DNA from: Candidatus Woesearchaeota archaeon CG10_big_fil_rev_8_21_14_0_10_37_12
Lineage (GTDB): Archaea > Nanobdellota > Nanobdellia > Woesearchaeales > ARS49
Direction of reading: 5' to 3'
Length of the DNA: 53,649 nucleotides
Assembly (NCBI GenBank): GCA_002762795.1
Contig: PCYA01000009.1
Location: forward strand, 69,059-122,707
Position 1 is the first letter of the stretch. Each line of letters opens with the position of its first letter. The notes under the pieces were generated by a model. It was not told the origin of the DNA and made no database searches. It saw nothing but the letters and a program-made list of their open reading frames with translations. A program made the position numbers and the translations under genes. Shown here piece by piece: positions 25,996 through 34,115 of this stretch.

Positions 25996-28068
25996 TCAAA
26001 TTTTTATTTTTTCTTGAAGTTTTTTAATAGCTTCTTGTTCTATCTTGCCAATTGTTGCAGGAGAGAGTCTTTTTCCAAAAAGAGAACCCGCGTCTTTTTG
26101 GCTAAGTACTGCGCCTTTTCTCCCTTTCTTTTCAACACCTCTTGCTTTTTTCAGACCATATCTAACCTGCAAAACGTGTCTTTCTGTTGGTGAAAGTGAA
26201 GCTAAAAGCTCGTGAACAAAACTTTCTCTTTTTTTCCTTTCATCTTCATCATAAACCAGCTCTCTATCATCTTGTAACAATGTTACCAGTTCAGCACCAT
26301 CTTCACCCAACGGAGTAAAAAGTGAAACATTCCGACGATTCTTTCGTAACTCTCTGAAAATCCTGCGTTTTATCACAGCTATAGCAAAATTTGAGAACTT
26401 CCCTTTTGAAGGATTATGCTCTTTTACCGCAGTCATCAACCCCTCATCTGCTGCAACAGCATACAGTTCAGCATCAACACCAATCAATCTTGCAGTAACA
26501 TTGATAAGCTCACGATTCGCATCATACAAAAACCACTCAAGCATTCTCACATTATCAACAGCAGGACGTATTCCTTCCAAACTCTCAAGCCATAACGCAA
26601 CATCATCCAAAGAATGTTCTCCACCCAACGCGTACAAAGAATCAAAACCACGAGAACTCATAAAACCTTCAAGAGAATGAAGCGATCTTCTTGTCGCATC
26701 AATCGCATCAACAGAAACCCCAAGCAAAGACCTTGCTTCAAGCAAAGCAACAAACGCATCTCTCTGAGCCTCTTCAGAAAAGCCACATTCACCAAAATCA
26801 TACAACTTTTCTGCAATCTCCAAAAGACTTCTTTGTTGAACATCATCAACTTTCCCTGCAAGCGCAGATAGTAAACGAAGACTCCCTCTAGAACCCCAGT
26901 CGCCAACCAAACGTAAATATTCACGCGGAAGAACCAACTGCCCTCTTCCAGAACCCTTTTTAACTTTAAAACAAGGCGCTCGCTCATCAAGCAAACAGCG
27001 CATTCGCCCGTGAATTGTAGATAACGGAACACCCAACTCACGAGAAATATGCGCAGGCGTCAACAAAGAATCATACAAAAGAGAAAGAACACCTGCACCC
27101 TGAAACAACTCATCAACACCATACGTTGCACTAAAATAATCAACAACATACCCTCCTCTCACTTGACGCTCGCCATCAGCAGTTCTCACAACACCCTTAT
27201 CAGAACCAACACGCAACAACTTACGAAAATGATGCGCAGGCAAACCTCTCCGCTCAAGATCAGAAGGCGAATACCACCCATCACGATCAAGCGCAGCAAC
27301 ACCAGCATCAAGAGATTTTCGCGCAGACAAAACAGCACCACGAACAACACTCAAGTCTGCCTCACTTACTTTTCCATCCACAACACCCAACTCTCCAAAC
27401 AACGATTTTAACGCAAAAAAACCAACACCCAATTTATCTGCAAGACCAACCAAACCACAATCGGCAGAAGAAACAGGCCTTGCCTTTTTTGTCTCATCAC
27501 ACACATAAGGTGGAAACAACAAAAAATGATGACCGCCAGCAACATAACACACACCTTCACCAGCAATCTTTTCAACTAATGCACGAGGAGTTGCGTTAGG
27601 ATCATAACCCAAACGCTCGCCGACCTTACGACCAGACAACCAACCCTCTTTCTTCAATGCCTTGAATAACTCACGACCAGTTATTGGTTCATGACCAAAC
27701 TCACAAGCCTTACCAATCTGTGCAGGATAATAACTCTGATCAGCCCGTAGCTTACGCATACCCTCAACAGCACGCTTTGCTTTCTCAGCAGATGTCAACA
27801 CAGGCTTTTCTTGTCTTCGACGCTCATGAGAAAAACGATACCATCTCTTCGGATCAGCACGCTCAGCAAGTCCAGATTCGCCACGTTCACGCAGAACCTC
27901 TTGCACATGAGTGAGACCGTTGTAATAACTGCCAAAATGCGTTTTCAAACCATCAGCAGTATACGGATCACGCGCAGCCATATTTTTCCTGTCAAGATCA
28001 ACACCACTGCGAACATAACCAATAAACGCCTCAACATGCTCATCAGCAGACCGATAACCCTTGCCCAT
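25996..28068 (-). CDS. Sigma-70-family protein with long HTH-containing N-terminus
   Basis: 690 residues from ATG 28068. The C-terminal 175 residues look like a sigma factor. Region 2 (about 515-575) has DEGLMTAVKEHNPSKGKFSNF then AIAVIKRRIFRELRKNRR. A 3.2-like linker VSLFTPLGEDGAELVTLLQD follows, and region 4 (about 618-686) has LASLSPTERHVLQVRYGL with a final HTH LSPATIGKIEQEAIKKL. The N-terminal ~500 residues hold several HTH-like segments (about 132-167, 263-294, 335-366). The start is set by a TATA block 26 nt upstream that is identical to the one before the gene at 28995. Archaea normally use TBP/TFB instead of sigma. It could act as an initiation factor or as a repurposed DNA-binding regulator. 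Confidence 0.85.
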   Translation of the reverse strand: MGKGYRSADEHVEAFIGYVRSGVDLDRKNMAARDPYTADGLKTHFGSYYNGLTHVQEVLRERGESGLAERADPKRWYRFSHERRRQEKPVLTSAEKAKRAVEGMRKLRADQSYYPAQIGKACEFGHEPITGRELFKALKKEGWLSGRKVGERLGYDPNATPRALVEKIAGEGVCYVAGGHHFLLFPPYVCDETKKARPVSSADCGLVGLADKLGVGFFALKSLFGELGVVDGKVSEADLSVVRGAVLSARKSLDAGVAALDRDGWYSPSDLERRGLPAHHFRKLLRVGSDKGVVRTADGERQVRGGYVVDYFSATYGVDELFQGAGVLSLLYDSLLTPAHISRELGVPLSTIHGRMRCLLDERAPCFKVKKGSGRGQLVLPREYLRLVGDWGSRGSLRLLSALAGKVDDVQQRSLLEIAEKLYDFGECGFSEEAQRDAFVALLEARSLLGVSVDAIDATRRSLHSLEGFMSSRGFDSLYALGGEHSLDDVALWLESLEGIRPAVDNVRMLEWFLYDANRELINVTARLIGVDAELYAVAADEGLMTAVKEHNPSKGKFSNFAIAVIKRRIFRELRKNRRNVSLFTPLGEDGAELVTLLQDDRELVYDEDERKKRESFVHELLASLSPTERHVLQVRYGLKKARGVEKKGRKGAVLSQKDAGSLFGKRLSPATIGKIEQEAIKKLQEKIKI

Positions 28069-28098
28069 AGTGTAGATTAAAAAAACAAACTTTAAATT
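28069..28098 (-). promoter_or_regulatory. Promoter of sigma-like gene 1, identical block to sigma-like gene 2
   Basis: Read on the minus strand, AATTTAAAGTTTGTTTTT (28098-28081) contains the TATA core TTTAAA. It is followed by 12 nt and then the ATG at 28068. The same 18 bases and the same 12-nt spacer length occur before the ATG at 29768. The distance fits a leaderless transcript. Confidence 0.7.
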
Positions 28099-28163
28099 AA
28101 TTATTCTTTTTGAACCACATACTTTTAAATAACACAAGACTTCAACAATTCTGGGGTGATTAC

Positions 28164-28250
28164 ATGGCAGTTCCAGTAAACTACAAAGAAAAACGCAAAA
28201 ACCAAGAACTAGAATCTTTCTTCGAGGAACCAGCCGAAAAAGATGCTTGA
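28164..28250 (+). CDS. 28-residue microprotein with PCNA-box-like motif, coupled to NucS
   Basis: A small ORF with a strong ribosome-binding site (GGGGTGAT) and TATA box (TTTTAAATA near 28128). Its last codons overlap the NucS start (ATGCTTGA), which indicates translational coupling. The product is highly charged and contains NQELESFF (residues 13-20). That fits the PCNA-interaction pattern x-x-x-L-x-x-F-F apart from Asn in place of the usual Gln. NucS itself ends with a similar box. A role in recruiting or regulating the sliding clamp is an inference; the ORF could also be only a translational leader. Confidence 0.6.
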   Translation: MAVPVNYKEKRKNQELESFFEEPAEKDA

Positions 28251-28986
28251 ACCACAAGACTACTGCACACTATTACAAGATGCACTTACAAGAAATGAAA
28301 CAATTGTATTCTCTTGTAAGTGCAAAGTGCGTTACTCAGGCAGAGCAGAAAGCCATTTGGATTGGGGAGACAGAATTGTAATGATCAAATCAGACAATGC
28401 ACTAATAGTTCACCAACCATTCGGCAATGCTCCAATAAATTACATGAAACCAAACACAACACATACACTTCGTTATTCTGACAAAGAATTTGTTTTATCA
28501 AGCACCAATCTTGCACAAAAAGAAACCATGACTATAAACATAGACAAAATACATTTCTTTAACACACACAAACTGGAAGATGGACAAGCAATTAACGTTA
28601 TGGGCACAGAAATGGACATGAGCAACATGATCTACAAAAATCCTGAGTTGATTGAAGAAGGATTCAGACCAGTAAGCCAAGAAGAACAAACAAAATACGG
28701 ATTCATTGACGTTATGGGAGTAGACAAAAATGGAGTGTTGACACTTGTTGAGTGTAAACGATATCGAGCTGAGCTCTCTGCAGTCACACAATTACGCCGC
28801 TATGTAGAAAAAATAATGGTCAGCAAAGGAATTACAAAAGTACGCGGAATAATTGCTGCCCCGAAAATAACCCAAAACGCAGAAAAAATGCTGCAAGACT
28901 GGGGATTCGAATTCAAAGAAATAAGACCACCAAAATACTTAGAAGACTATCATAAAAAGCAGAGCAGGCTGGATGGTTTTCATTAA
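28243..28986 (+). CDS. nucS: NucS/EndoMS mismatch endonuclease
   Basis: 247 residues, normal length for the family. The N-terminal DNA-binding half includes GRAESHLDWGDRIVMIKSD. The C-terminal RecB-like nuclease domain has GFIDVMGVDKNGVLTLVECKRY, with Asp, Glu-x-Lys catalytic residues, followed by AVTQLRRYVE. The last residues QSRLDGFH match a PCNA-interaction box (Q-x-x-L-x-x-F). NucS makes double-strand cuts at mismatches in archaea and actinobacteria. It is coupled to the upstream microprotein and lies between the two sigma-like genes. Confidence 0.95.
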   Translation: MLEPQDYCTLLQDALTRNETIVFSCKCKVRYSGRAESHLDWGDRIVMIKSDNALIVHQPFGNAPINYMKPNTTHTLRYSDKEFVLSSTNLAQKETMTINIDKIHFFNTHKLEDGQAINVMGTEMDMSNMIYKNPELIEEGFRPVSQEEQTKYGFIDVMGVDKNGVLTLVECKRYRAELSAVTQLRRYVEKIMVSKGITKVRGIIAAPKITQNAEKMLQDWGFEFKEIRPPKYLEDYHKKQSRLDGFH

Positions 28987-28994
28987 ACTAACTC

Positions 28995-29768
28995 TCAATC
29001 AAGCAAGGCATACATATCTTCTAACTTTTTATTTTGACTGAGTTTGTTTAACGCGCCCTTTTTTATCTGCCTCACCCTCTCACGCGAAAAATTAAAAGTC
29101 CTTCCAATTTCTTCAAGAGTATGACGATCTCCTGTTAACCCAAAATACCAACTAACCACTTGCTTTTCGCGAAAGGAAAGACCAGAAAGAGCTGAATTAA
29201 TACAGTCTCTCAGCCGATCAACCTCGCCTTCGCTCAAAATTTCTAAAGGCGTTTTCTGAGAACTTGCAAGACCATCTATAAGATCTCCGTTTTCTCCTGC
29301 TGGATGCCACAAAGAAACTCCATCCTTACGTTGTATTCGAAGAGCACGCAAAACACGGTTTTTTATTGCTTTATATCCATAACTAGTAAATGCAAAACCT
29401 CTTGAAGGGTCATATCCTTGAACAGCACTCATTAAGCCTTCCTGAGCTTCCTGTAATAAAGGATCTTCTAAATATATGCCAAGTCTTTCACCAACATAAC
29501 CTATCAACCCGTAGTTAGCAACATAAAGACCAAACTCTGCATGACGCAATGCCGCTCTACTATCACGAATAACATCATCAGCATCATTGCCCTCTTCAGC
29601 ACCATTAATTGCATATCTTAAAGTATAAGCAAGATCAAATACTTCCTTCTTACTTCTAGAAGACACAATACCTTCTGGATTTACAAGTTCTTTGAGTCTT
29701 TCAACAGTTCTAATAATTTCATTCAAACCATCATCTTTCCCATTCACACCCTCACGAGTAGCATCCAT
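28995..29768 (-). CDS. Sigma-70-family protein (compact)
   Basis: 257 residues from ATG 29768. Region 2 (about 72-145) contains LLQEAQEGLMSAVQGYDPSR then GFAFTSYGYKAIKNRVLRAL, which matches the core-binding and -10-recognition helices of sigma-70. A 3.2-like linker (SLWHPAGENGDLIDGL) leads to region 4 (about 190-246): LSFREKQVVSWYFGL, HTLEEIGRTFNFSRERVRQI and KKGALNKL, an almost textbook sigma region 4 with its HTH. Region 3.0-3.1 is missing or minimal. It shares an 18-base promoter block with the other sigma-like gene. The surrounding genes are archaeal, so contamination is unlikely but should be excluded. Confidence 0.9.
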   Translation of the reverse strand: MDATREGVNGKDDGLNEIIRTVERLKELVNPEGIVSSRSKKEVFDLAYTLRYAINGAEEGNDADDVIRDSRAALRHAEFGLYVANYGLIGYVGERLGIYLEDPLLQEAQEGLMSAVQGYDPSRGFAFTSYGYKAIKNRVLRALRIQRKDGVSLWHPAGENGDLIDGLASSQKTPLEILSEGEVDRLRDCINSALSGLSFREKQVVSWYFGLTGDRHTLEEIGRTFNFSRERVRQIKKGALNKLSQNKKLEDMYALLD

Positions 29769-29798
29769 ACCAACAAAGAGAAAAACAAACTTTAAATT
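29769..29798 (-). promoter_or_regulatory. Promoter of sigma-like gene 2
   Basis: AATTTAAAGTTTGTTTTT (29798-29781, minus strand) followed by 12 nt and the ATG at 29768 duplicates the block at 28098-28081. The sequences outside the block differ, so the identity is not simply a long recent duplication. Confidence 0.7.
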
Positions 29799-29886
29799 GT
29801 TTACTGTTCGAGACAATACACTGTCATTATCACATATTCAATACACCATACGAATCCTTTTATACCTGCATTTTATCACAAAAAAC

Positions 29887-30777
29887 ATGGGTGATATTGA
29901 ATTTCAGAAAAGGTTAAACGAAGAAGAAATCACTGAACTGTTACGAAAAATAACATTCAGAGGATTATATGATGAACACGGAAATAAACTACATCCATAC
30001 AAAGACGCAAAATTTTCTCTAGTGAAAGTACACCCGCCAAAACACCCAACAAGCTTTCCGCAAATGATGCACGAATTGCAACCATACCCGCTTTTTACTG
30101 CACAACCAACTATCTACAAAACACAAACAGACATGATGTCCGAAATTGATACTTTTTTACAGACTTTGGGCAAGCGGATACACACACTTGGCTTTGAAGG
30201 AATATTTTACAATTGGAAAGACAAAGGACAATTTCATGTTCTTCCACCAATCATTGAAAAACACAGTTACCCATTACTTAACGGAGTTATTGACCTGAAA
30301 AAAATTGCTGGAAAATTCAAAGGGGCATACGTTAAAGACGCAAAAAATAACCTGCACGACATTTCAAAACCGTTATTGCGTGATTATCACGTAGACAAAG
30401 AAAGCTCTGTTAAATATTTGAACTTATTCAATCAAAACGTTGAGCTGATCAATTATGGCATGCGATTCAATGGGCCAAGCGAATTCTACATTATTTGCGA
30501 CGGAAGCCACAGAATGGACTACGCACTAGAAATACTCAACGAACCCATCACAGCAATACTAGTAGAATCAGAAAATTTGTTACCGTATTATGCCTTGCCA
30601 ATGCCCTTTAGACCAACAACAAGACTCACAAGCAAAGACGCAGAAAAAATGTACGCAAAATTAGAACGAGACAAAGTACACTTACTTAATGACTTCATCA
30701 AAAAAGTATTACATTACGATTGGGTAGAAGGGGGACTCTATGTTAGCAAACTCAGAACAAACACAACCATTCACTGA
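29887..30777 (+). CDS. ParB/Srx-like domain protein, first gene of pyrimidine cluster
   Basis: 296 residues from ATG 29887 (TATA TTTTATA near 29858, leaderless). The recognisable part is a ParB-like core near residues 195-225: FYIICDGSHRMDYALEILNE followed by a PITAILVE strand, matching the G/D-G-x-H-R helix of the ParB N-terminal fold. ParB-family proteins bind CTP or ATP. The rest is not recognised. It overlaps the cytidine deaminase gene by 38 bases, so it belongs to the nucleotide operon. A nucleotide-sensing role is a guess from that context. Confidence 0.5.
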   Translation: MGDIEFQKRLNEEEITELLRKITFRGLYDEHGNKLHPYKDAKFSLVKVHPPKHPTSFPQMMHELQPYPLFTAQPTIYKTQTDMMSEIDTFLQTLGKRIHTLGFEGIFYNWKDKGQFHVLPPIIEKHSYPLLNGVIDLKKIAGKFKGAYVKDAKNNLHDISKPLLRDYHVDKESSVKYLNLFNQNVELINYGMRFNGPSEFYIICDGSHRMDYALEILNEPITAILVESENLLPYYALPMPFRPTTRLTSKDAEKMYAKLERDKVHLLNDFIKKVLHYDWVEGGLYVSKLRTNTTIH

Positions 30778-31618
30778 AATTATTAGCAAATTAAAACTTC
30801 ATCTTGACAGATCATGGTTAAAACATGACAAAACAAGTTTTAACAGTGCAAGCGTAGCAGTAACAGACAACACATTACACTATAGTGGTTTGGTGGAGAG
30901 TAGAACGCACTTGCTTGATGTCACATCAGAACATGCAGTACTTGCCTTAGCAACAGCAGCAAAAGATCCACATATTAAAGAAATTGTAAGCATGGTTCAA
31001 GGAAACTTTGAACTTAGCCCTCTGATTATTAAAATACTCGCAGATCACACGCGAAGAACAGGAACACCAATAAAATACACTGTTTTCGATATTGATGGCA
31101 AAGAATTATTTACTTGTGACAATGCATCTGATTTGTACTATGCGCCAAAAACAGAAATACTTGAAAAAATAAAAACATGGGAGCCAAGAAAAAATAAGAC
31201 AACTATTGACCAATCGATACCAATAGAACAACAACTCAGAACATATGCAGAAAAAGGAATGCAAACACACTTTTCAGCAGGAACAAAGAGCTTATACGGC
31301 GCAGCAGTCATTGCAAACGGCAAAATATATTATTCTGGCGTGTATAGTAGCTTTGACAAACGACTTAATTTGCACGCAGAAATGGTAGCAGCAATAAGTG
31401 CAATAATGGATGGAAACAGAGAAATCACACACGTTGGATTAATCAGCACAAAATTTGAAAAAGAACCATGTCACATGTGCGGATGCTGCAGACAATTCTT
31501 CAGCGAAATACAACAAAAAACAGGAAAAGAAATTAATATTGTTGCATTTTCAATGAACGGGAAAAACTCTCAACACAGATTAAGCGAATACTTGCCGTAT
31601 GGCTGGCACTCAGGTTAA
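30740..31618 (+). CDS. Cytidine deaminase-like protein with degenerate N-terminal copy
   Basis: 292 residues, like E. coli Cdd in length. The C-terminal domain is catalytic: LHAEMVAAISAI (zinc-ligand position and proton-shuttle Glu) and EPCHMCGCCRQFF (PCxxC zinc motif). It ends YLPYGW as in Cdd enzymes. The N-terminal domain (about 10-150) is a degenerate copy with SEHAVLALATAA but no PCxxC. The enzyme should deaminate cytidine or deoxycytidine to the uridine form. It overlaps the ParB-like gene and precedes the thymidylate synthase-like gene, giving a C-to-U-to-T order. Confidence 0.82.
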   Translation: MLANSEQTQPFTEIISKLKLHLDRSWLKHDKTSFNSASVAVTDNTLHYSGLVESRTHLLDVTSEHAVLALATAAKDPHIKEIVSMVQGNFELSPLIIKILADHTRRTGTPIKYTVFDIDGKELFTCDNASDLYYAPKTEILEKIKTWEPRKNKTTIDQSIPIEQQLRTYAEKGMQTHFSAGTKSLYGAAVIANGKIYYSGVYSSFDKRLNLHAEMVAAISAIMDGNREITHVGLISTKFEKEPCHMCGCCRQFFSEIQQKTGKEINIVAFSMNGKNSQHRLSEYLPYGWHSG

Positions 31619-31706
31619 TTTTTCCTGTCTCTTTTACGACTTTCTACCAGGAAATATAGTCTACATTTCACAAAATCTTTAAAGCACTTTAAATAGCAAA
31701 AAAGTC

Positions 31707-34115
31707 ATGAAGTTTCCATTAGTGGACGCCTTCTTAATCTGTCCAGAAGAAGGAAAAAGGGGGAAAATAGGCATATGCACAAACATGCTAGCTCCCACAA
31801 TGGTCGTAAACGAAATACCATTTGATCAAAGACAAGACATAGCAGCAATGGGAAGCCTAGTAGTAAGCAGAGACGGCACAGAACGAATGATAGTTAACAG
31901 TTTAAGCCATCCAACCATAGAATACATCGTTCTATTTGGTGAAGAAACACTAAGCTTCAAACCAAGCACAAACTTATTGCTTGCACTAATGCAAGGTTAT
32001 GATGAAACACAAAAAGGGAACACAATCAAAGGAGGACAAGGAGTAAGCCACCAATACCCAAGCATTAAACTGGAATTACTCAACCTATTCCGAGACAGAG
32101 TAAAAGTCATACCCTTGTACAGCCACCACGAATCCTGCAAAGACATTGTAACAAAATATTTGGAATGGTTAAAACCAAAAGTATCAAAACAAGTATACTC
32201 ATCAATTCTAAAAATAAGAGAACAGAAAAAAATCTACTATGACAGCTTACAGGAACATCTTAAGCTGCTAACAAAAGAACCAGCAACAAACACAGAACCA
32301 GCACAACTCAATGCAAAAGACTTCCAACACTTACAACCGCCAATCGTTCAAGTAACTGGAGAAGACGAACAAATCAGTTGTCCATTCGAAGCACTAAAAG
32401 AAGGAAATGATATTGTGTTAAACATTGACTTCGGAGAAAAGCACTACCAAATAAAAGGTCAGGACAGCTGGTTAATGGCATACTCTTTAATGGTTTTTAT
32501 GAATGAAAACAAACTAAACTTACCACCATTACAACAACTCTTACTTGGAGCAGAACTTTCACGCATAGAAATAGAAACCAAAAATAACATAACAAGCAAA
32601 CAATACATTAAACCAGAACTGACAAACTCAGAACGAACACAAATACCCATACAACCACAAACAATACTCAAAGCAGACAAAGAATACTACTACAAATTCT
32701 TCCACAAAGAAGAACAAATCTGCGTACAAAGCTTAGCACACGACACATGCACAAGCGTTTTTGAACTAAGAAGCAAAAAACTCATACCACTCATCAAAAA
32801 AATCGCGCAAGAAAATAGATTCCAACAGTACGAGCAAGAAATGCTTCATAGATTTGACGTAGGAATAGAATTAGGAAGAGCAGCAATAGCACTCGAAACA
32901 GGAAACAGCTACTTCCAAGACTTCAGAAACATATTCACACTCAACACAACAAAATTCCCATTGCTCATATCAGAAGCAGACAGTTTTTTGAGAAACCATC
33001 AAAACATCATTACAAAAATTTACACGCAAGGACTCACAATGCAGCACGCAGATGCACACAAAGGAACAATGCGAGAAGCAACAACATTGGCGATTTATCG
33101 CGATGCAGCAAACACATTAAAACATTTTCCAAGAATTTATGCAAGCGGAGAAAAACTCCCAGAAGACATGCGCAAAGAATACGCAGCAAACTTACTTAAT
33201 CCAGGAAATGATGGAACATACACATATGGACAAAGAACAAGAGCCTTCTTTGGAACAGACCAATTGCAGAATGCAATAAACCACTTCAAAACAAGCACAG
33301 AACCATTCGTTATCCAACGATTTGATTATACTAACGATATGAAAGTTATAAAAACAGACGTTATCGAGAACGGAAAAGTCGTGCGAACACGATTAGAAGC
33401 AACAAAAGATCCTTGTTTATCCCATGATATTTACTTTGTACAAGACGGTAAACTGCACTCATTCCACTTAGCACGCGCACACAACATTGTAAATGCATAT
33501 CCGGAAAACATTTTTGGCCTGCACGATGCATATGATAAAACGATTTCTGAAGGAACAGGCATTCCTCTTGGAGACATGTATGTGCTATCAAGCAGAGGAA
33601 ACATTCTTCTGTTGACAGAGGAACAAAAAGCAAAAAGATTAATCGCAGAACCAAGTAAACCAGTAGCAGACATGAGCACCGCAAGCGGGCCGTACGATCT
33701 TAAATCAAGTAAATCTGTAAAAGGAGTTTCTTACAGAGAACTACCACTACAAGAATTGCATGAAAAACCAAACCATCCCTGCCTTGAACGATTAGAGAAT
33801 TATGAAGGACAAAACATTATTGTAAAAGCAGCAGAATACTTGCGAGACAGAGGAGATACGCACAACAATCCAATCATCGGAACATACAACCCAAGAACAG
33901 GCAAATTAGGAGAAGCAGAACGATTAGTGTTTTTACAAGCAAACCAACGAGGAGGAAAATTGTATATTGCGGCAACATTTGTCAACGGAACTACAAAAAA
34001 ACTTCCAAGAGATGTAGAGTTATGTCATTACATAGCAACACAATACGGCAAAATACTTAACTTGCCACTCGGTCAACTTTATCTGTTTTATGTACCGATG
34101 AGGGAAGATGAATAA
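31707..34115 (+). CDS. Thymidylate synthase-like protein with large N-terminal fusion
   Basis: 802 residues; the TATA core TTTAAA (31678-31683) places the start at ATG 31707. The C-terminal ~330 residues are ThyA-like: YGQRTRAFFGTDQLQNAI, Cys570 in KDPCLSHDIYF (catalytic position), LARAHNIVNAYPENIFGLHD (nucleotide-binding segment) and LPLGQLYLFYVP. The N-terminal ~170 residues (GKIGICTNML, MGSLVVSRDGTERMIV, IKGGQGVSHQYPS) resemble the MtrA/DUF4346 domain found with some archaeal ThyA proteins. The middle (about 190-480) is helical and not recognised. The family methylates dUMP or modifies pyrimidine nucleotides. The length is far above the ~260 residues of normal ThyA. Confidence 0.75.
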   Translation: MKFPLVDAFLICPEEGKRGKIGICTNMLAPTMVVNEIPFDQRQDIAAMGSLVVSRDGTERMIVNSLSHPTIEYIVLFGEETLSFKPSTNLLLALMQGYDETQKGNTIKGGQGVSHQYPSIKLELLNLFRDRVKVIPLYSHHESCKDIVTKYLEWLKPKVSKQVYSSILKIREQKKIYYDSLQEHLKLLTKEPATNTEPAQLNAKDFQHLQPPIVQVTGEDEQISCPFEALKEGNDIVLNIDFGEKHYQIKGQDSWLMAYSLMVFMNENKLNLPPLQQLLLGAELSRIEIETKNNITSKQYIKPELTNSERTQIPIQPQTILKADKEYYYKFFHKEEQICVQSLAHDTCTSVFELRSKKLIPLIKKIAQENRFQQYEQEMLHRFDVGIELGRAAIALETGNSYFQDFRNIFTLNTTKFPLLISEADSFLRNHQNIITKIYTQGLTMQHADAHKGTMREATTLAIYRDAANTLKHFPRIYASGEKLPEDMRKEYAANLLNPGNDGTYTYGQRTRAFFGTDQLQNAINHFKTSTEPFVIQRFDYTNDMKVIKTDVIENGKVVRTRLEATKDPCLSHDIYFVQDGKLHSFHLARAHNIVNAYPENIFGLHDAYDKTISEGTGIPLGDMYVLSSRGNILLLTEEQKAKRLIAEPSKPVADMSTASGPYDLKSSKSVKGVSYRELPLQELHEKPNHPCLERLENYEGQNIIVKAAEYLRDRGDTHNNPIIGTYNPRTGKLGEAERLVFLQANQRGGKLYIAATFVNGTTKKLPRDVELCHYIATQYGKILNLPLGQLYLFYVPMREDE

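Noticed and set aside
26614-27914. Several plus-strand ORFs over the sigma-like gene 1
   Set aside because: They are low-complexity Gln/Thr/His/Ser-rich shadows of the minus-strand coding sequence, without start signals.
25996-29768. Bacterial contamination as the source of the sigma-like genes
   Set aside because: The genes have TATA/leaderless promoters of the same kind as their neighbours and flank archaeal nucS. A chimeric assembly still needs a read-level check.
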